Part shown: positions 1 through 7,709 of the stretch, in pieces
Position numbering within the stretch: position 1 is the first letter of the stretch
Layout: every line of letters starts with the position of its first letter
Assembly: GCA_003349915.1 (NCBI GenBank)
Contig: QFXE01000013.1
Location: 58,501 to 122,500 of the forward strand
Direction of reading: 5' to 3'
DNA from: an endosymbiont of Escarpia spicata
GTDB lineage: Bacteria > Pseudomonadota > Gammaproteobacteria > Chromatiales > Chromatiaceae
Length of the DNA: 64,000 nt
Notes under the pieces: generated by a model
What the model was told of the DNA's origin: nothing
The model's input: only the letters and a program-made list of their open reading frames with translations
Database searches by the model: none
Translations under genes and position numbers: made by a program

Positions 1-423
1 CCATCACAGCGGGATCCGGGGGCAGCGCTGGAGTCATTCAAGGATTTCGAGCAGCTCCTGCTGCTCTACCCGGGCAGCAAGTATGCCGATGACGCCCGCC
101 AGCGCATGCGCTATCTTCGCAACAACCTTGCCAAATACCAGATACACGTCGCCAGGTACTATATGAAACGGGATGCCTATCTGGCCGCAGCCAACCGGGC
201 CAACCGCGTGGTAGCCAACTTCCAACGCAGCACCGCGGTTCAGGAGGCGCTGGAGATCATGGTTGAGGCTTATACCCGGCTGGAGATGGAGGATCTGGCC
301 AACGACGCCAAGCGAGTCCTGACGCTCAACCAACAGAAGGGTACTTTTGACGTGCCCGGACAGGACGACGACGAAAGCCTGACCGAAACGATCTGGAACT
401 TCTTCGAACTGGATAAAAACTAA
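1..423 (+). CDS. bamD: Outer membrane assembly lipoprotein BamD, C-terminal part
   Basis: The reading frame is open from the first base of the window, so the N-terminus with its signal peptide and lipobox lies outside. What remains (140 residues) shows the repeated helical TPR pattern of BamD: a helix ending in LLLLYPGSKYADDARQRM, then RNNLAKYQIHVARYYMKR, then the NRANRVVANF helix. These match the scaffold that helps BamA insert beta-barrel proteins into the outer membrane. The C-terminal tail is acidic and short (DDDESLTETIW). A hairpin just after the stop probably ends transcription and is shared with convergent glnB. The family assignment is by recognition of the motif series; ComL/YfiO are older names for the same family. 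Confidence 0.88.
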   Translation, partial: PSQRDPGAALESFKDFEQLLLLYPGSKYADDARQRMRYLRNNLAKYQIHVARYYMKRDAYLAAANRANRVVANFQRSTAVQEALEIMVEAYTRLEMEDLANDAKRVLTLNQQKGTFDVPGQDDDESLTETIWNFFELDKN

Positions 424-430
424 CCGTTCT

Positions 431-456
431 CAGGAAGAGGCCCGTGCCTCTTCCTG
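431..456. terminator. Bidirectional hairpin between bamD and glnB
   Basis: A perfect 11-bp stem, CAGGAAGAGGC and GCCTCTTCCTG, with loop CCGT lies between the stops of two convergent genes. On the minus strand a T-rich tract follows after about ten bases. It probably terminates both transcripts. Confidence 0.7.
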
Positions 457-472
457 TTGAAAACGACAATAT

Positions 473-874
<402 letters not shown>

Positions 875-974
875 TTAGCGACTTTTCCCTCTGGAATGTA
901 GATAGAACCCTTTCGGAAACCTGCATTCCGCTTTTAACGCTGCGGGACGGATGCTGGATATACGCTTAACCCAC

Positions 975-2576
975 TCAACTCCCGGTCAGTGGATAGCGCC
1001 GATCCCGGCCAAAAGCCCGGCGGGTAATCTTAACCCCCGGCGGAGCCTGGCGCCGTTTATATTCATTACGGTTTACCAGTCTTACCACACGATCTACGGT
1101 CTCTGCGTCAAAGCCGGCGGCAATAATCTCCCCGGCACTCTGATCCCGCTCCACATAGCGCTCCAGGATCGAATCCAGCACATCGTAGGACGGCAGAGAG
1201 TCGCTGTCTTTCTGGTCCGGCGCCAACTCAGCGGATGGCGGTCGGTCTATCACCCTTTGAGGTATCACCTGGGAGAGGGTGTTGCGATATTCGCAAAGCC
1301 GGTAGATCAGCGTCTTGGGCACATCTTTGATCGGAGCGAACCCACCTGCCATGTCACCATAAAGCGTGGCGTAACCCACCGCCATTTCGCTTTTATTGCC
1401 AGTGGTAAGCAAAATGCGTCCTTTCTTATTGCTGATCGCCATCAGAATAATGCCGCGGCAACGCGCCTGGATATTCTCTTCGGTCACATCCGTCGAACAA
1501 TCCGAGAACGTTTCAGATAGCATGTCGACAAAGGCGTTGAAGGCCGGTGCGATCGGAATGGAACGGTGTTCGACGCCCAGAATCTCCGCCTCTTCCACCG
1601 CATCCTCATTGCTCATCTGCGCAGTATAGCGGGAGGGCATCATCACCACCTCGACCTGATCACCCCCCAATGCGTCGACCGCCACCGCCAGGGTGAGCGC
1701 TGAATCGATTCCGCCCGAAAGTCCGAGAATGGCACCGTTAAAGCCGTTCTTCAAAACATAGTCACGAGTGCCCAGCACCAACGCCCGGTAGACCGCTTCC
1801 GCTTCCTCCGGAATCCTGGACACATCAGCCGCCACCGGTTCGGGGTGGGCACCGATACGCCACTCACTGAGAACCTCAGCCTCCTCAAAAAAGGGCAGCC
1901 GCTGAGTCAGGTTTCCCTGTGCGTCCACCACAAAGGAGCCACCGTCGAAAACCAGTTCATCCTGCCCTCCTACCAGATTGGCATAGATGATCGGGATCGC
2001 GTTTTCCTTTGCCCGCTGCTGTATCAACGCCTCCCGCTCCGGCGCCTTTCCGGTATGGTAGGGCGAGGCATTCAGGTTCAGCATCAGCTGCGCACCGGCC
2101 TCGCAGGCTTGGGCAATGGGGGCTGACTCCCAGACGTCCTCGCAGACCGTAAGACCAATCTTGATGCCGTTGACGCTGAAGAGTCCGCTCTCACAACCCG
2201 AGGCAAAATAGCGCTTCTCATCAAACACACTGTAGTTTGGCAGCCGTTGCTTGCGATATTCGACGACCACTTTCCCATCGCGCAGTACCCCCGCCACGTT
2301 ATAGAGGGCGCCGTCAGCGCGTTTTGGATAACCCACCACCAGGCAGATACCGCTGACCTCTCTGCGAATCCGTTCAACCGCAGCCTCCACCCGGTCGATA
2401 AAATCCGGCCGCAGCAGCAGATCTTCCGGCGGGTAACCGGTCAAACTCAACTCTGGAAAGACAACCACATCCGCCTGATCACGGGCCTTTAGCGCCACAT
2501 CGATGGCACGCTGGGCATTGCCCTCGATATCCCCCACCAGCAGATTGTGCTGGGCAATCAGAATACGCAGATTCAC
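975..2576 (-). CDS. nadE: Glutamine-dependent NAD+ synthetase
   Basis: A 533-residue two-domain enzyme that makes NAD+ from deamido-NAD+, ATP and glutamine. The N-terminal nitrilase-like glutaminase domain (about 1-260) shows the Glu-Lys-Cys triad at Glu42 (FPELSLTG), Lys109 (YRKQRLPNY) and Cys145 (LTVCEDVW). The C-terminal synthetase domain carries the ATP pyrophosphatase loop LGLSGGIDSAL near residue 284. I placed the start at a GTG (2576) preceded by GAGGAT; it gives MNLRILIAQ, as in the family, whereas the open frame extends 60 residues further upstream without homology-like sequence. The presence of the glutaminase domain separates it from the ammonia-only NadE form. Confidence 0.95.
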   Translation of the reverse strand: MNLRILIAQHNLLVGDIEGNAQRAIDVALKARDQADVVVFPELSLTGYPPEDLLLRPDFIDRVEAAVERIRREVSGICLVVGYPKRADGALYNVAGVLRDGKVVVEYRKQRLPNYSVFDEKRYFASGCESGLFSVNGIKIGLTVCEDVWESAPIAQACEAGAQLMLNLNASPYHTGKAPEREALIQQRAKENAIPIIYANLVGGQDELVFDGGSFVVDAQGNLTQRLPFFEEAEVLSEWRIGAHPEPVAADVSRIPEEAEAVYRALVLGTRDYVLKNGFNGAILGLSGGIDSALTLAVAVDALGGDQVEVVMMPSRYTAQMSNEDAVEEAEILGVEHRSIPIAPAFNAFVDMLSETFSDCSTDVTEENIQARCRGIILMAISNKKGRILLTTGNKSEMAVGYATLYGDMAGGFAPIKDVPKTLIYRLCEYRNTLSQVIPQRVIDRPPSAELAPDQKDSDSLPSYDVLDSILERYVERDQSAGEIIAAGFDAETVDRVVRLVNRNEYKRRQAPPGVKITRRAFGRDRRYPLTGS

Positions 2577-2650
2577 AAGATCCTCGATCAGCTTAAACTT
2601 TAAGATTGATGGTATTATTCCAAAAACCACTCGCGGACTAAATAACTCAT

Positions 2651-2884
2651 ATGGGATTTCGTTACTTACTTCTGGCTGCTGCGATCTGGGTAGGCTACCT
2701 GATTGTCCGCCATCTGCTGCGCCAACGCCTGACAAAACCCAAGACCACATCCTCACAAAAGTCGGTCAACAGCGTGCAGTGCAAATACTGCGGGTTACAT
2801 CTGCCGAAAGAGGAGGCCGTCAGGGACGGGGAAGACCACTTCTGCAACGCCGAACACCGGGATGCAGCCCGGAAACAGAAATAG
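2651..2884 (+). CDS. Small membrane-anchored PP0621-like protein
   Basis: A 77-residue protein with one N-terminal hydrophobic helix (residues 4-22), a basic linker, and a C-terminal zinc-ribbon-like part, CKYCGLHLPKEEAV followed by HFCNAEHRD. This is the layout of the PP0621 family of short proteins that lie just upstream of pilS in several gammaproteobacteria. The gene ends 17 bases before pilS and is probably cotranscribed with it. Function is unknown; the two CxxC/Cx2H-type motifs suggest one bound metal. A link with the pilus two-component system is suggested only by position. Confidence 0.8.
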   Translation: MGFRYLLLAAAIWVGYLIVRHLLRQRLTKPKTTSSQKSVNSVQCKYCGLHLPKEEAVRDGEDHFCNAEHRDAARKQK

Positions 2885-2901
2885 ACCGGAGAGCGAATTC
2901 C

Positions 2902-4548
2902 ATGCAAGGATGGTTTGAGTCTCTGCTCGATACACTACAACCCGATCCCGTCGACGCAGACGCAAAAAACCTCCAGACCTGGAATGCCCTGCGCCTGTTC
3001 CTGCTCTACCGGCTGACCCTCTCGCTCTCCCTGCCATTCTTCTTTTTCACCGGCACAGGCCCCGGCTTTCTGGGACAGTTTGCACCGGAGTTGTTCGCCT
3101 TTGTTGCCACCATCTATCTGGGCCTGGTGCTGGCCAGCGGCATCTTCTGGTACTGGCGCTCTCCTGAGGTGGAGCAGCAGGCCCACATGATGATCTTCAT
3201 CGATATCCTGGCGATCGCCCTGCTAATGCACGCCAGCGGCGGACTGGAGAGTGGACTGGGCATGCTGATCGCCATCTCCATAACCGGCGGCGCCGTGATG
3301 ACAGGGGGCCGGGCCGCGCTGCTGTTTGCCTCTCTTGCATCGCTGCTGGTGATAGCGGAACAGATCTATGCCGAACTCACCGGCAGTTTTCCCGCCCTTT
3401 TTACCCAAGCCGGATTCCTTGGCGCGGTCTTCTTTGCCCTGGCGCTGCTCACCCATGTTCTCTCCAAACGCGCCAGAGAGAGTGAAGAACTGGCCCACCA
3501 TCGCGCCCACGATCTGGAAAACATGGCCCGTCTAAACGACTATGTCATCCAGCATATGCAAACCGGTGTATTGGTGATCGATGATCAGGGAAAGATTCTG
3601 CTGATGAACGAACCCGCCTGGCGGCTGCTCGGCATGCCCGATGCCCAACCCGGCAACCGCCTGGGAGCCGCTTCCCCTGAACTGGCTGAGATGCTGGTGG
3701 AGTGGAAACGCACCCGCCGTTGCGACTGCCCCCCATTTCGGGCCATTCCAAGGGGGAAGGAGCTGAGACCCCGTTTCAATGCACTCGGCAGAGGCAATCT
3801 GGGTGGTGTTCTGGTGTTTCTGGAGGACACATCCCGGGTTCTACTCGAGGCGCAGCATCTCAAACTCGCTTCCCTGGGCCGGCTCACCGCCAGCATTGCG
3901 CATGAAATCCGCAACCCTCTCGGGGCCATCAGCCACGCCAATCAGTTATTCAGCGAGTCACCCAATCTGGATAAAGCCGACCAACGCCTGATCGAGATCA
4001 TCAAGGTCAACTCCGGGCGGGTCAATCAGGTGATCGAAAACGTTCTGCAACTCTCCCGGCACAAACCTGGAGAGTGGGCCAAATTCAATCTGCACAGCTG
4101 GTTCGAGGAGATCATAGCGGAGCTGGTCAGAAATCAGGGGTTCGGCAGTGATATATTCAGTCTGCAGATAGAACCGCAAGAGACCCAGATCCAGGCCGAC
4201 CCGGAGCAGCTGCGACAGATTGTTACCAACCTCTGCAATAATGCCCTGCAGCACTCGCAGGAACGCGTTGCACTGAAGGTCACCATCGTCGGGGGGCGGG
4301 TACCGGAACTGGATACTCCCTTTGTGGATATCATCGACAACGGTCCGGGCATTCCCCCGGATGTGGCGAAGCAGATATTCGAACCCTTCTACACTACCCA
4401 TAACAGCGGCACCGGGCTGGGACTTTACATCGCAAGGGAGTTGAGCGAGAACAACCAGATTCGTCTGGAGTATATTCCGGGCCCCACCGGGGGCAGCTGC
4501 TTCCGTCTTATTTTCGACAACTCGGCCGAAGAGGTCACCCAGGCATGA
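2902..4548 (+). CDS. pilS: Sensor histidine kinase PilS
   Basis: A 548-residue membrane histidine kinase. The N-terminal third is strongly hydrophobic (about six membrane helices between residues 30 and 180). A short coiled segment and a PAS-like domain (about 200-310) follow. The dimerisation box IAHEIRNPLGAI carries the phospho-accepting His334, and the ATPase domain shows N-box NNALQHSQE, DNGPGIP and GTGLGL. PilS phosphorylates PilR to control pilA; in Pseudomonas it senses pilin abundance in the inner membrane. I set the start at the ATG at 2902 because it gives the family N-terminus; the frame stays open upstream through nadE in antisense. Its stop overlaps the pilR start by four bases (ATGA). 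Confidence 0.93.
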   Translation: MQGWFESLLDTLQPDPVDADAKNLQTWNALRLFLLYRLTLSLSLPFFFFTGTGPGFLGQFAPELFAFVATIYLGLVLASGIFWYWRSPEVEQQAHMMIFIDILAIALLMHASGGLESGLGMLIAISITGGAVMTGGRAALLFASLASLLVIAEQIYAELTGSFPALFTQAGFLGAVFFALALLTHVLSKRARESEELAHHRAHDLENMARLNDYVIQHMQTGVLVIDDQGKILLMNEPAWRLLGMPDAQPGNRLGAASPELAEMLVEWKRTRRCDCPPFRAIPRGKELRPRFNALGRGNLGGVLVFLEDTSRVLLEAQHLKLASLGRLTASIAHEIRNPLGAISHANQLFSESPNLDKADQRLIEIIKVNSGRVNQVIENVLQLSRHKPGEWAKFNLHSWFEEIIAELVRNQGFGSDIFSLQIEPQETQIQADPEQLRQIVTNLCNNALQHSQERVALKVTIVGGRVPELDTPFVDIIDNGPGIPPDVAKQIFEPFYTTHNSGTGLGLYIARELSENNQIRLEYIPGPTGGSCFRLIFDNSAEEVTQA

Positions 4549-5882
4549 CTCAACCATTGGCGCTGATAGTGGATGACGAACCCGACATCTGCGAACTGCT
4601 GGAGATCACCCTGATGCGCATGGGCATAGATACCCGCTCCGCCCTCACCCTGGGAGACGCTCGCGAACTGCTGACGCAAAACACCTTCGACCTCTGCCTT
4701 AGCGACATGCGGCTGCCGGACGGGAACGGCATCGAGCTGGTCCGACACATTAATGAAACCTATCCGCAGACTCCCGTTGCCATGATCACCGCCCACGGCA
4801 ATATGGAATCAGCGGTGGAGGCCCTCAAGGCGGGGGCCTTCGATTTTGTCTCCAAGCCAGTGGATCTGGATGTACTGCGCAAACTGGTGGAAAAGGCACT
4901 CAACCTAAAGCGGCCCGATCCTGTACCCGCGAAAGAGAGTGGCAAGGTCACCTCAGCCAGCCCTCTGCTGGGCACATCTGAGCCAATGGATCGCATCCGC
5001 CATTTGATCGCCAAACTGGCCCGCAGTCAGGCGCCTGTATACATCAGCGGGGAGTCGGGAACCGGCAAGGAGCTGGCAGCCCGCCAGATCCACGCCCAGG
5101 GACCGAGGTCAGCGCAGAATTTCGTTGCCGTCAACTGCGGCGCCATTCCCAGTGAACTGATGGAGAGCGAACTGTTCGGCCACGTCAAAGGGAGTTTCAC
5201 CGGCGCCACAACTGACCATGAAGGACTGTTCCACGTAGCGGACGGCGGCACCCTCTTTCTCGATGAAGTGGCCGACCTGCCGCTTTCAATGCAGGTCAAA
5301 CTATTGCGCGCCATACAGGAGAAACAGGTACGCCCCGTTGGTGGACACCGGGAGATCCCGGTGGATATCCGTATCATAAGCGCCACCCACAAGGATCTGG
5401 CCGAACGGGTGAAGCAAGGTGAATTCCGCCAGGATCTCTTCTACCGCATCAATGTCATCGAACTGACCATCCCACCGCTACGCGAACGCTCAGGAGATAT
5501 CCCGCTGCTGGCGGATAAGATCCTCGAACGACTCGGCGGCAAAGGCATAAAGCCCAAACTACTCGACAGCGCCCTCGACAGGCTCAAGGCCTACCCATTC
5601 CCCGGCAATGTGCGGGAACTGGAGAACATTCTGGAGCGGGCCACCACCCTGTGCGAAAACAACACATTGGCGGCGAATGACCTGCTGCTGCCGGAAACAC
5701 CGCTGGATCACAGCAACGCCAAATCCGACCAACCCCTGGGCGATATGCTCGGTGATATCGAGCGCCAGGCGATTGTAAAGGCGTTGGAAGAGACACACTG
5801 GAATCGCACCGCCGCAGCAAAGAGACTCGGCATGAGCCTGCGATCCCTGCGGTATCGGCTGGAGAAGCTGGGTATCGATTAG
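4545..5882 (+). CDS. pilR: Sigma-54-dependent response regulator PilR
   Basis: A 445-residue NtrC-family activator. The receiver domain (1-120) has acidic pocket Asp10/Asp11 and phospho-acceptor Asp54 (LCLSDMRLPDG). The AAA+ domain (about 140-380) has Walker A GESGTGKE, the sigma-54 contact loop as GSFTGA (usual form GAFTGA), and Walker B LFLDEVADLP. The C-terminal Fis-type helix-turn-helix ends in AAKRLGMSLRSLRYRLEKLG. It pairs with the overlapping pilS and should activate pilA from upstream sites; a matching set of repeats and a sigma-54 promoter lie downstream at 6132-6316. The close synteny with pilS and the pilins makes PilR much more likely than another NtrC paralogue. Confidence 0.95.
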   Translation: MTQPLALIVDDEPDICELLEITLMRMGIDTRSALTLGDARELLTQNTFDLCLSDMRLPDGNGIELVRHINETYPQTPVAMITAHGNMESAVEALKAGAFDFVSKPVDLDVLRKLVEKALNLKRPDPVPAKESGKVTSASPLLGTSEPMDRIRHLIAKLARSQAPVYISGESGTGKELAARQIHAQGPRSAQNFVAVNCGAIPSELMESELFGHVKGSFTGATTDHEGLFHVADGGTLFLDEVADLPLSMQVKLLRAIQEKQVRPVGGHREIPVDIRIISATHKDLAERVKQGEFRQDLFYRINVIELTIPPLRERSGDIPLLADKILERLGGKGIKPKLLDSALDRLKAYPFPGNVRELENILERATTLCENNTLAANDLLLPETPLDHSNAKSDQPLGDMLGDIERQAIVKALEETHWNRTAAAKRLGMSLRSLRYRLEKLGID

Positions 5883-5902
5883 CCTGAATCTTGTGTCAAA
5901 CC

Positions 5903-6072
5903 TGTAGGCCCGATCAAGCGTAGCGGATCGGGCACCCAGGCTTTGGCAGTACATTCCAGGTTGCCGGTTCCGCTACGCTTGAACCGGCCTACGTTTCTTC
6001 AGTCACAAAGGGCAGTAGCGACAGCGTTCGGCTTATCCGGTGGCATGGCCTCCTTTAACCTTTAACCTTTAA
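5903..6072 (+). repeat. Dispersed composite repeat: TGTAGGCC palindrome plus core plus (CCTTTAA)3
   Basis: Three parts follow each other. At 5903-5991 is an imperfect palindrome that begins TGTAGGCCCGATCAAGCG and ends CGCTTGAACCGGCCTACG. At about 6011-6050 is a core (GGCAGTAGCGACAGCGTTCG...). At 6052-6072 are three tandem CCTTTAA units. The same order is found at 39041-39220, and the first part alone at 19272-19359. No ORF. It fills most of the gap after pilR. Confidence 0.75.
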
Positions 6073-6131
6073 CCTAAAAATCGTTTAACACCTGAGATTA
6101 ACCACAACACAATCCCCGCTTATCCTCAATA

Positions 6132-6156
6132 TGACAAAAATTGTCACATTCTGACA
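6132..6156 (+). promoter_or_regulatory. Probable PilR-binding sites upstream of pilA
   Basis: Three pentamers lie in alternating orientation: TGACA (6132-6136), TGTCA (6142-6146) and TGACA (6152-6156). They start exactly 10 bp apart, one helical turn. TGTC-containing repeats are the known recognition element of PilR. They sit about 145-170 bp upstream of the sigma-54 promoter, a normal enhancer distance. Binding is inferred. Confidence 0.6.
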
Positions 6157-6247
6157 TTCAGGGTACTGAACGGCACAAATATTGCCGACCATTTAATTCT
6201 TCACTCCGTCAAAACCAGATAATAAATCACCTGAAAAAAAGTTGGCT

Positions 6248-6260
6248 TTTCAATAAGTTA
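6248..6260 (+). promoter_or_regulatory. IHF-like site between PilR sites and pilA promoter
   Basis: TTTCAATAAGTTA matches the IHF consensus WATCAANNNNTTR at all specified positions but the second. It lies in an AT-rich stretch between the putative PilR sites and the sigma-54 promoter, where IHF commonly bends DNA for enhancer looping. Single-site matches of this kind arise by chance, so confidence is modest. Confidence 0.4.
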
Positions 6261-6300
6261 ATCGACTCTCTACGAAAACATGCTGTAGTTCCGGAGCGCA

Positions 6301-6316
6301 TGGCACGAAGCCTGCG
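6301..6316 (+). promoter_or_regulatory. Sigma-54 promoter of pilA
   Basis: TGGCACGAAGCCTGCG fits the -24/-12 consensus TGGCACG-N4-TTGC, with GG at 6302-6303 and GC at 6314-6315 separated by exactly ten bases. Transcription would start near 6327, giving a leader of about 85 nt before the pilA ATG. Confidence 0.8.
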
Positions 6317-6411
6317 TTATCAGGGCAACCAATTCGATATTGTCGAATTCAAGTTTCAAACGCAGTGACCGATACAACGGACACCAACCAAGCACATGAG
6401 GCACGAGACTA

Positions 6412-6921
6412 ATGAAGAAACATCAATCAGGTTTTACCTTAATCGAGCTGATGATCGTTGTCGCGATCATCGCCATCCTGGCCGCCATTGCGATTCCGGC
6501 CTATAACGGATACATCACTGAAGCGAACGTTACCCGCGTCAACACAGCGTTTGAAGAAGGCATCAATGTCATCAAGTCAGAGATGGCAAAACGTCAGGCC
6601 GTTCTGGCCCGTGGCGGCGACTATCTTTACGACATGGATGGCGCTGCAACTGGCGCTATGGCCGACTGGGTAGGCAATGTGTTGAATCCAGATGGCAACC
6701 AAGCACCTGGCGCAGCCACCAACATTTTTGCTGCTGCTGCAGTTGACGCTGATGGCATCATCGGCGTCGTTGTTGCAGGAGCCGGGGCCTTATTTACTGT
6801 AACCCTCGACCTGCCTGAGTATGACCCTGCGGGCGACAGCTCCGGCATACCTGCTGGAAACGCCGTCACATATACTGTGGATGCTAACGGCAAGGTAACC
6901 AGGGGTGGTGCCGGCACCTAA
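6412..6921 (+). CDS. pilA: Type IV major pilin
   Basis: A 169-residue prepilin. A seven-residue basic leader MKKHQSG is followed by the class III signal [20 protein letters not shown]: PilD would cut after Gly7, methylate the new Phe1, and Glu5 of the mature chain is conserved. The rest is rich in Ala, Gly and Asp. It contains no cysteine at all, so the C-terminal disulfide loop of many type IVa pilins is absent. It is monocistronic by appearance: its own sigma-54 promoter lies upstream and a strong terminator follows. Its place beside pilSR and this promoter make it the likely major pilin; the smaller neighbour at 7069 is the alternative. Confidence 0.85.
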   Translation: MKKHQSGFTLIELMIVVAIIAILAAIAIPAYNGYITEANVTRVNTAFEEGINVIKSEMAKRQAVLARGGDYLYDMDGAATGAMADWVGNVLNPDGNQAPGAATNIFAAAAVDADGIIGVVVAGAGALFTVTLDLPEYDPAGDSSGIPAGNAVTYTVDANGKVTRGGAGT

Positions 6922-6959
6922 TCGCTTGACCTGACACCTGGGCAAGCAATCACAGCAAG

Positions 6960-6996
6960 GGAGGAAGCGGCATCACGACCGCTTCCTCCTTTTTTC
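6960..6996 (+). terminator. Rho-independent terminator of pilA
   Basis: A perfect 11-bp stem, GGAGGAAGCGG and CCGCTTCCTCC, with an 8-nt loop is followed by a T-rich run (TTTTTTCGTTTTTTC). It lies 38 bases after the pilA stop. Confidence 0.92.
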
Positions 6997-7068
6997 GTTT
7001 TTTCTTCCAGCGACCTTAAACCATAATAATGGGTCTGGCTCGTTCGATGTAAACATGGGGCAGAAATC

Positions 7069-7503
7069 ATGAAACTCCGAATCTCCTACAGCCGCGGTTT
7101 CACCCTGGTGGAACTGATGGTCACCGTGGCCATCATCTCCATCATCGCCGCGTTTGCCTACCCCGCTTATCAGGGTTACGTCGCAGAGGCCCGCATCGGC
7201 ACCGTACGTATGAACACGGAACCCTTACGACTGGCATTGGAGGACTTCTTCCTCGATAACAACGGCTATGTTGCCGGCCAGTGGGATGCCGACGCTGCCG
7301 GGACAAGGACACTGGACGATGCAAACAATCTGGGCTGGCGGCCCGATGGAGATGGCGGCGACTATAACTATGTAGTGGCAGCACCCGCAGCACCCGGTAC
7401 AATCGCCACTGGCTACAGCCTGACCGTAACCGATACGAATGATGCCGCCGCCACCATCACCTGCAACCGTGATCAAACTAACGGCACCTATGTCTGCAAT
7501 TGA
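7069..7503 (+). CDS. Second type IV pilin-like protein (PilE/minor pilin type)
   Basis: A 144-residue prepilin with a ten-residue leader ending in Gly10, then FTLVELMVTVAIISIIAAFA and YPAYQGYV, the PilE-like motif. Unlike the pilin just upstream, it has a C-terminal Cys pair (Cys132 and Cys143, in TCNRDQTNGTYVCN) able to form the usual disulfide loop. It lies downstream of the pilA terminator and upstream of pilB, so it should have its own transcription or depend on read-through. It could be a minor pilin or an alternative major pilin. The only SD-like sequence is GGGGCAG, eleven bases before the ATG. Class assignment is firm; the exact role is not. Confidence 0.8.
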   Translation: MKLRISYSRGFTLVELMVTVAIISIIAAFAYPAYQGYVAEARIGTVRMNTEPLRLALEDFFLDNNGYVAGQWDADAAGTRTLDDANNLGWRPDGDGGDYNYVVAAPAAPGTIATGYSLTVTDTNDAAATITCNRDQTNGTYVCN

Positions 7504-7709
7504 TCCCTTGAGTGTTGCAGGCTATATTGCCTTAAGTAGATCAGCTGCTTGCAGACTGTTTTTGAAGCAACACATCCAAATGTGATTCGTTTCCCTGCAA
7601 CACCTGGCCTGATCCACTATAAACCCGGTAACAACATACCGGCGCAGAATAACCAGAGAGAGCAAGGCAGAGGCAGAAAGATTCCCAATCGAATCGATCT
7701 CAGGACAGG

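Noticed and set aside
34..333. 99-codon frame on the minus strand of bamD
   Set aside because: Antisense shadow of a clearly coding frame with TPR motifs.
5903..6072. Possible CRISPR-like or attachment-site array from the repeated motifs
   Set aside because: Units are contiguous heptamers and palindromes without spacers; no cas gene, integrase or duplicated tRNA end is present.
6141..6368. 75-codon frame upstream of pilA
   Set aside because: It overlaps the PilR sites and sigma-54 promoter, has no SD and low-complexity composition.
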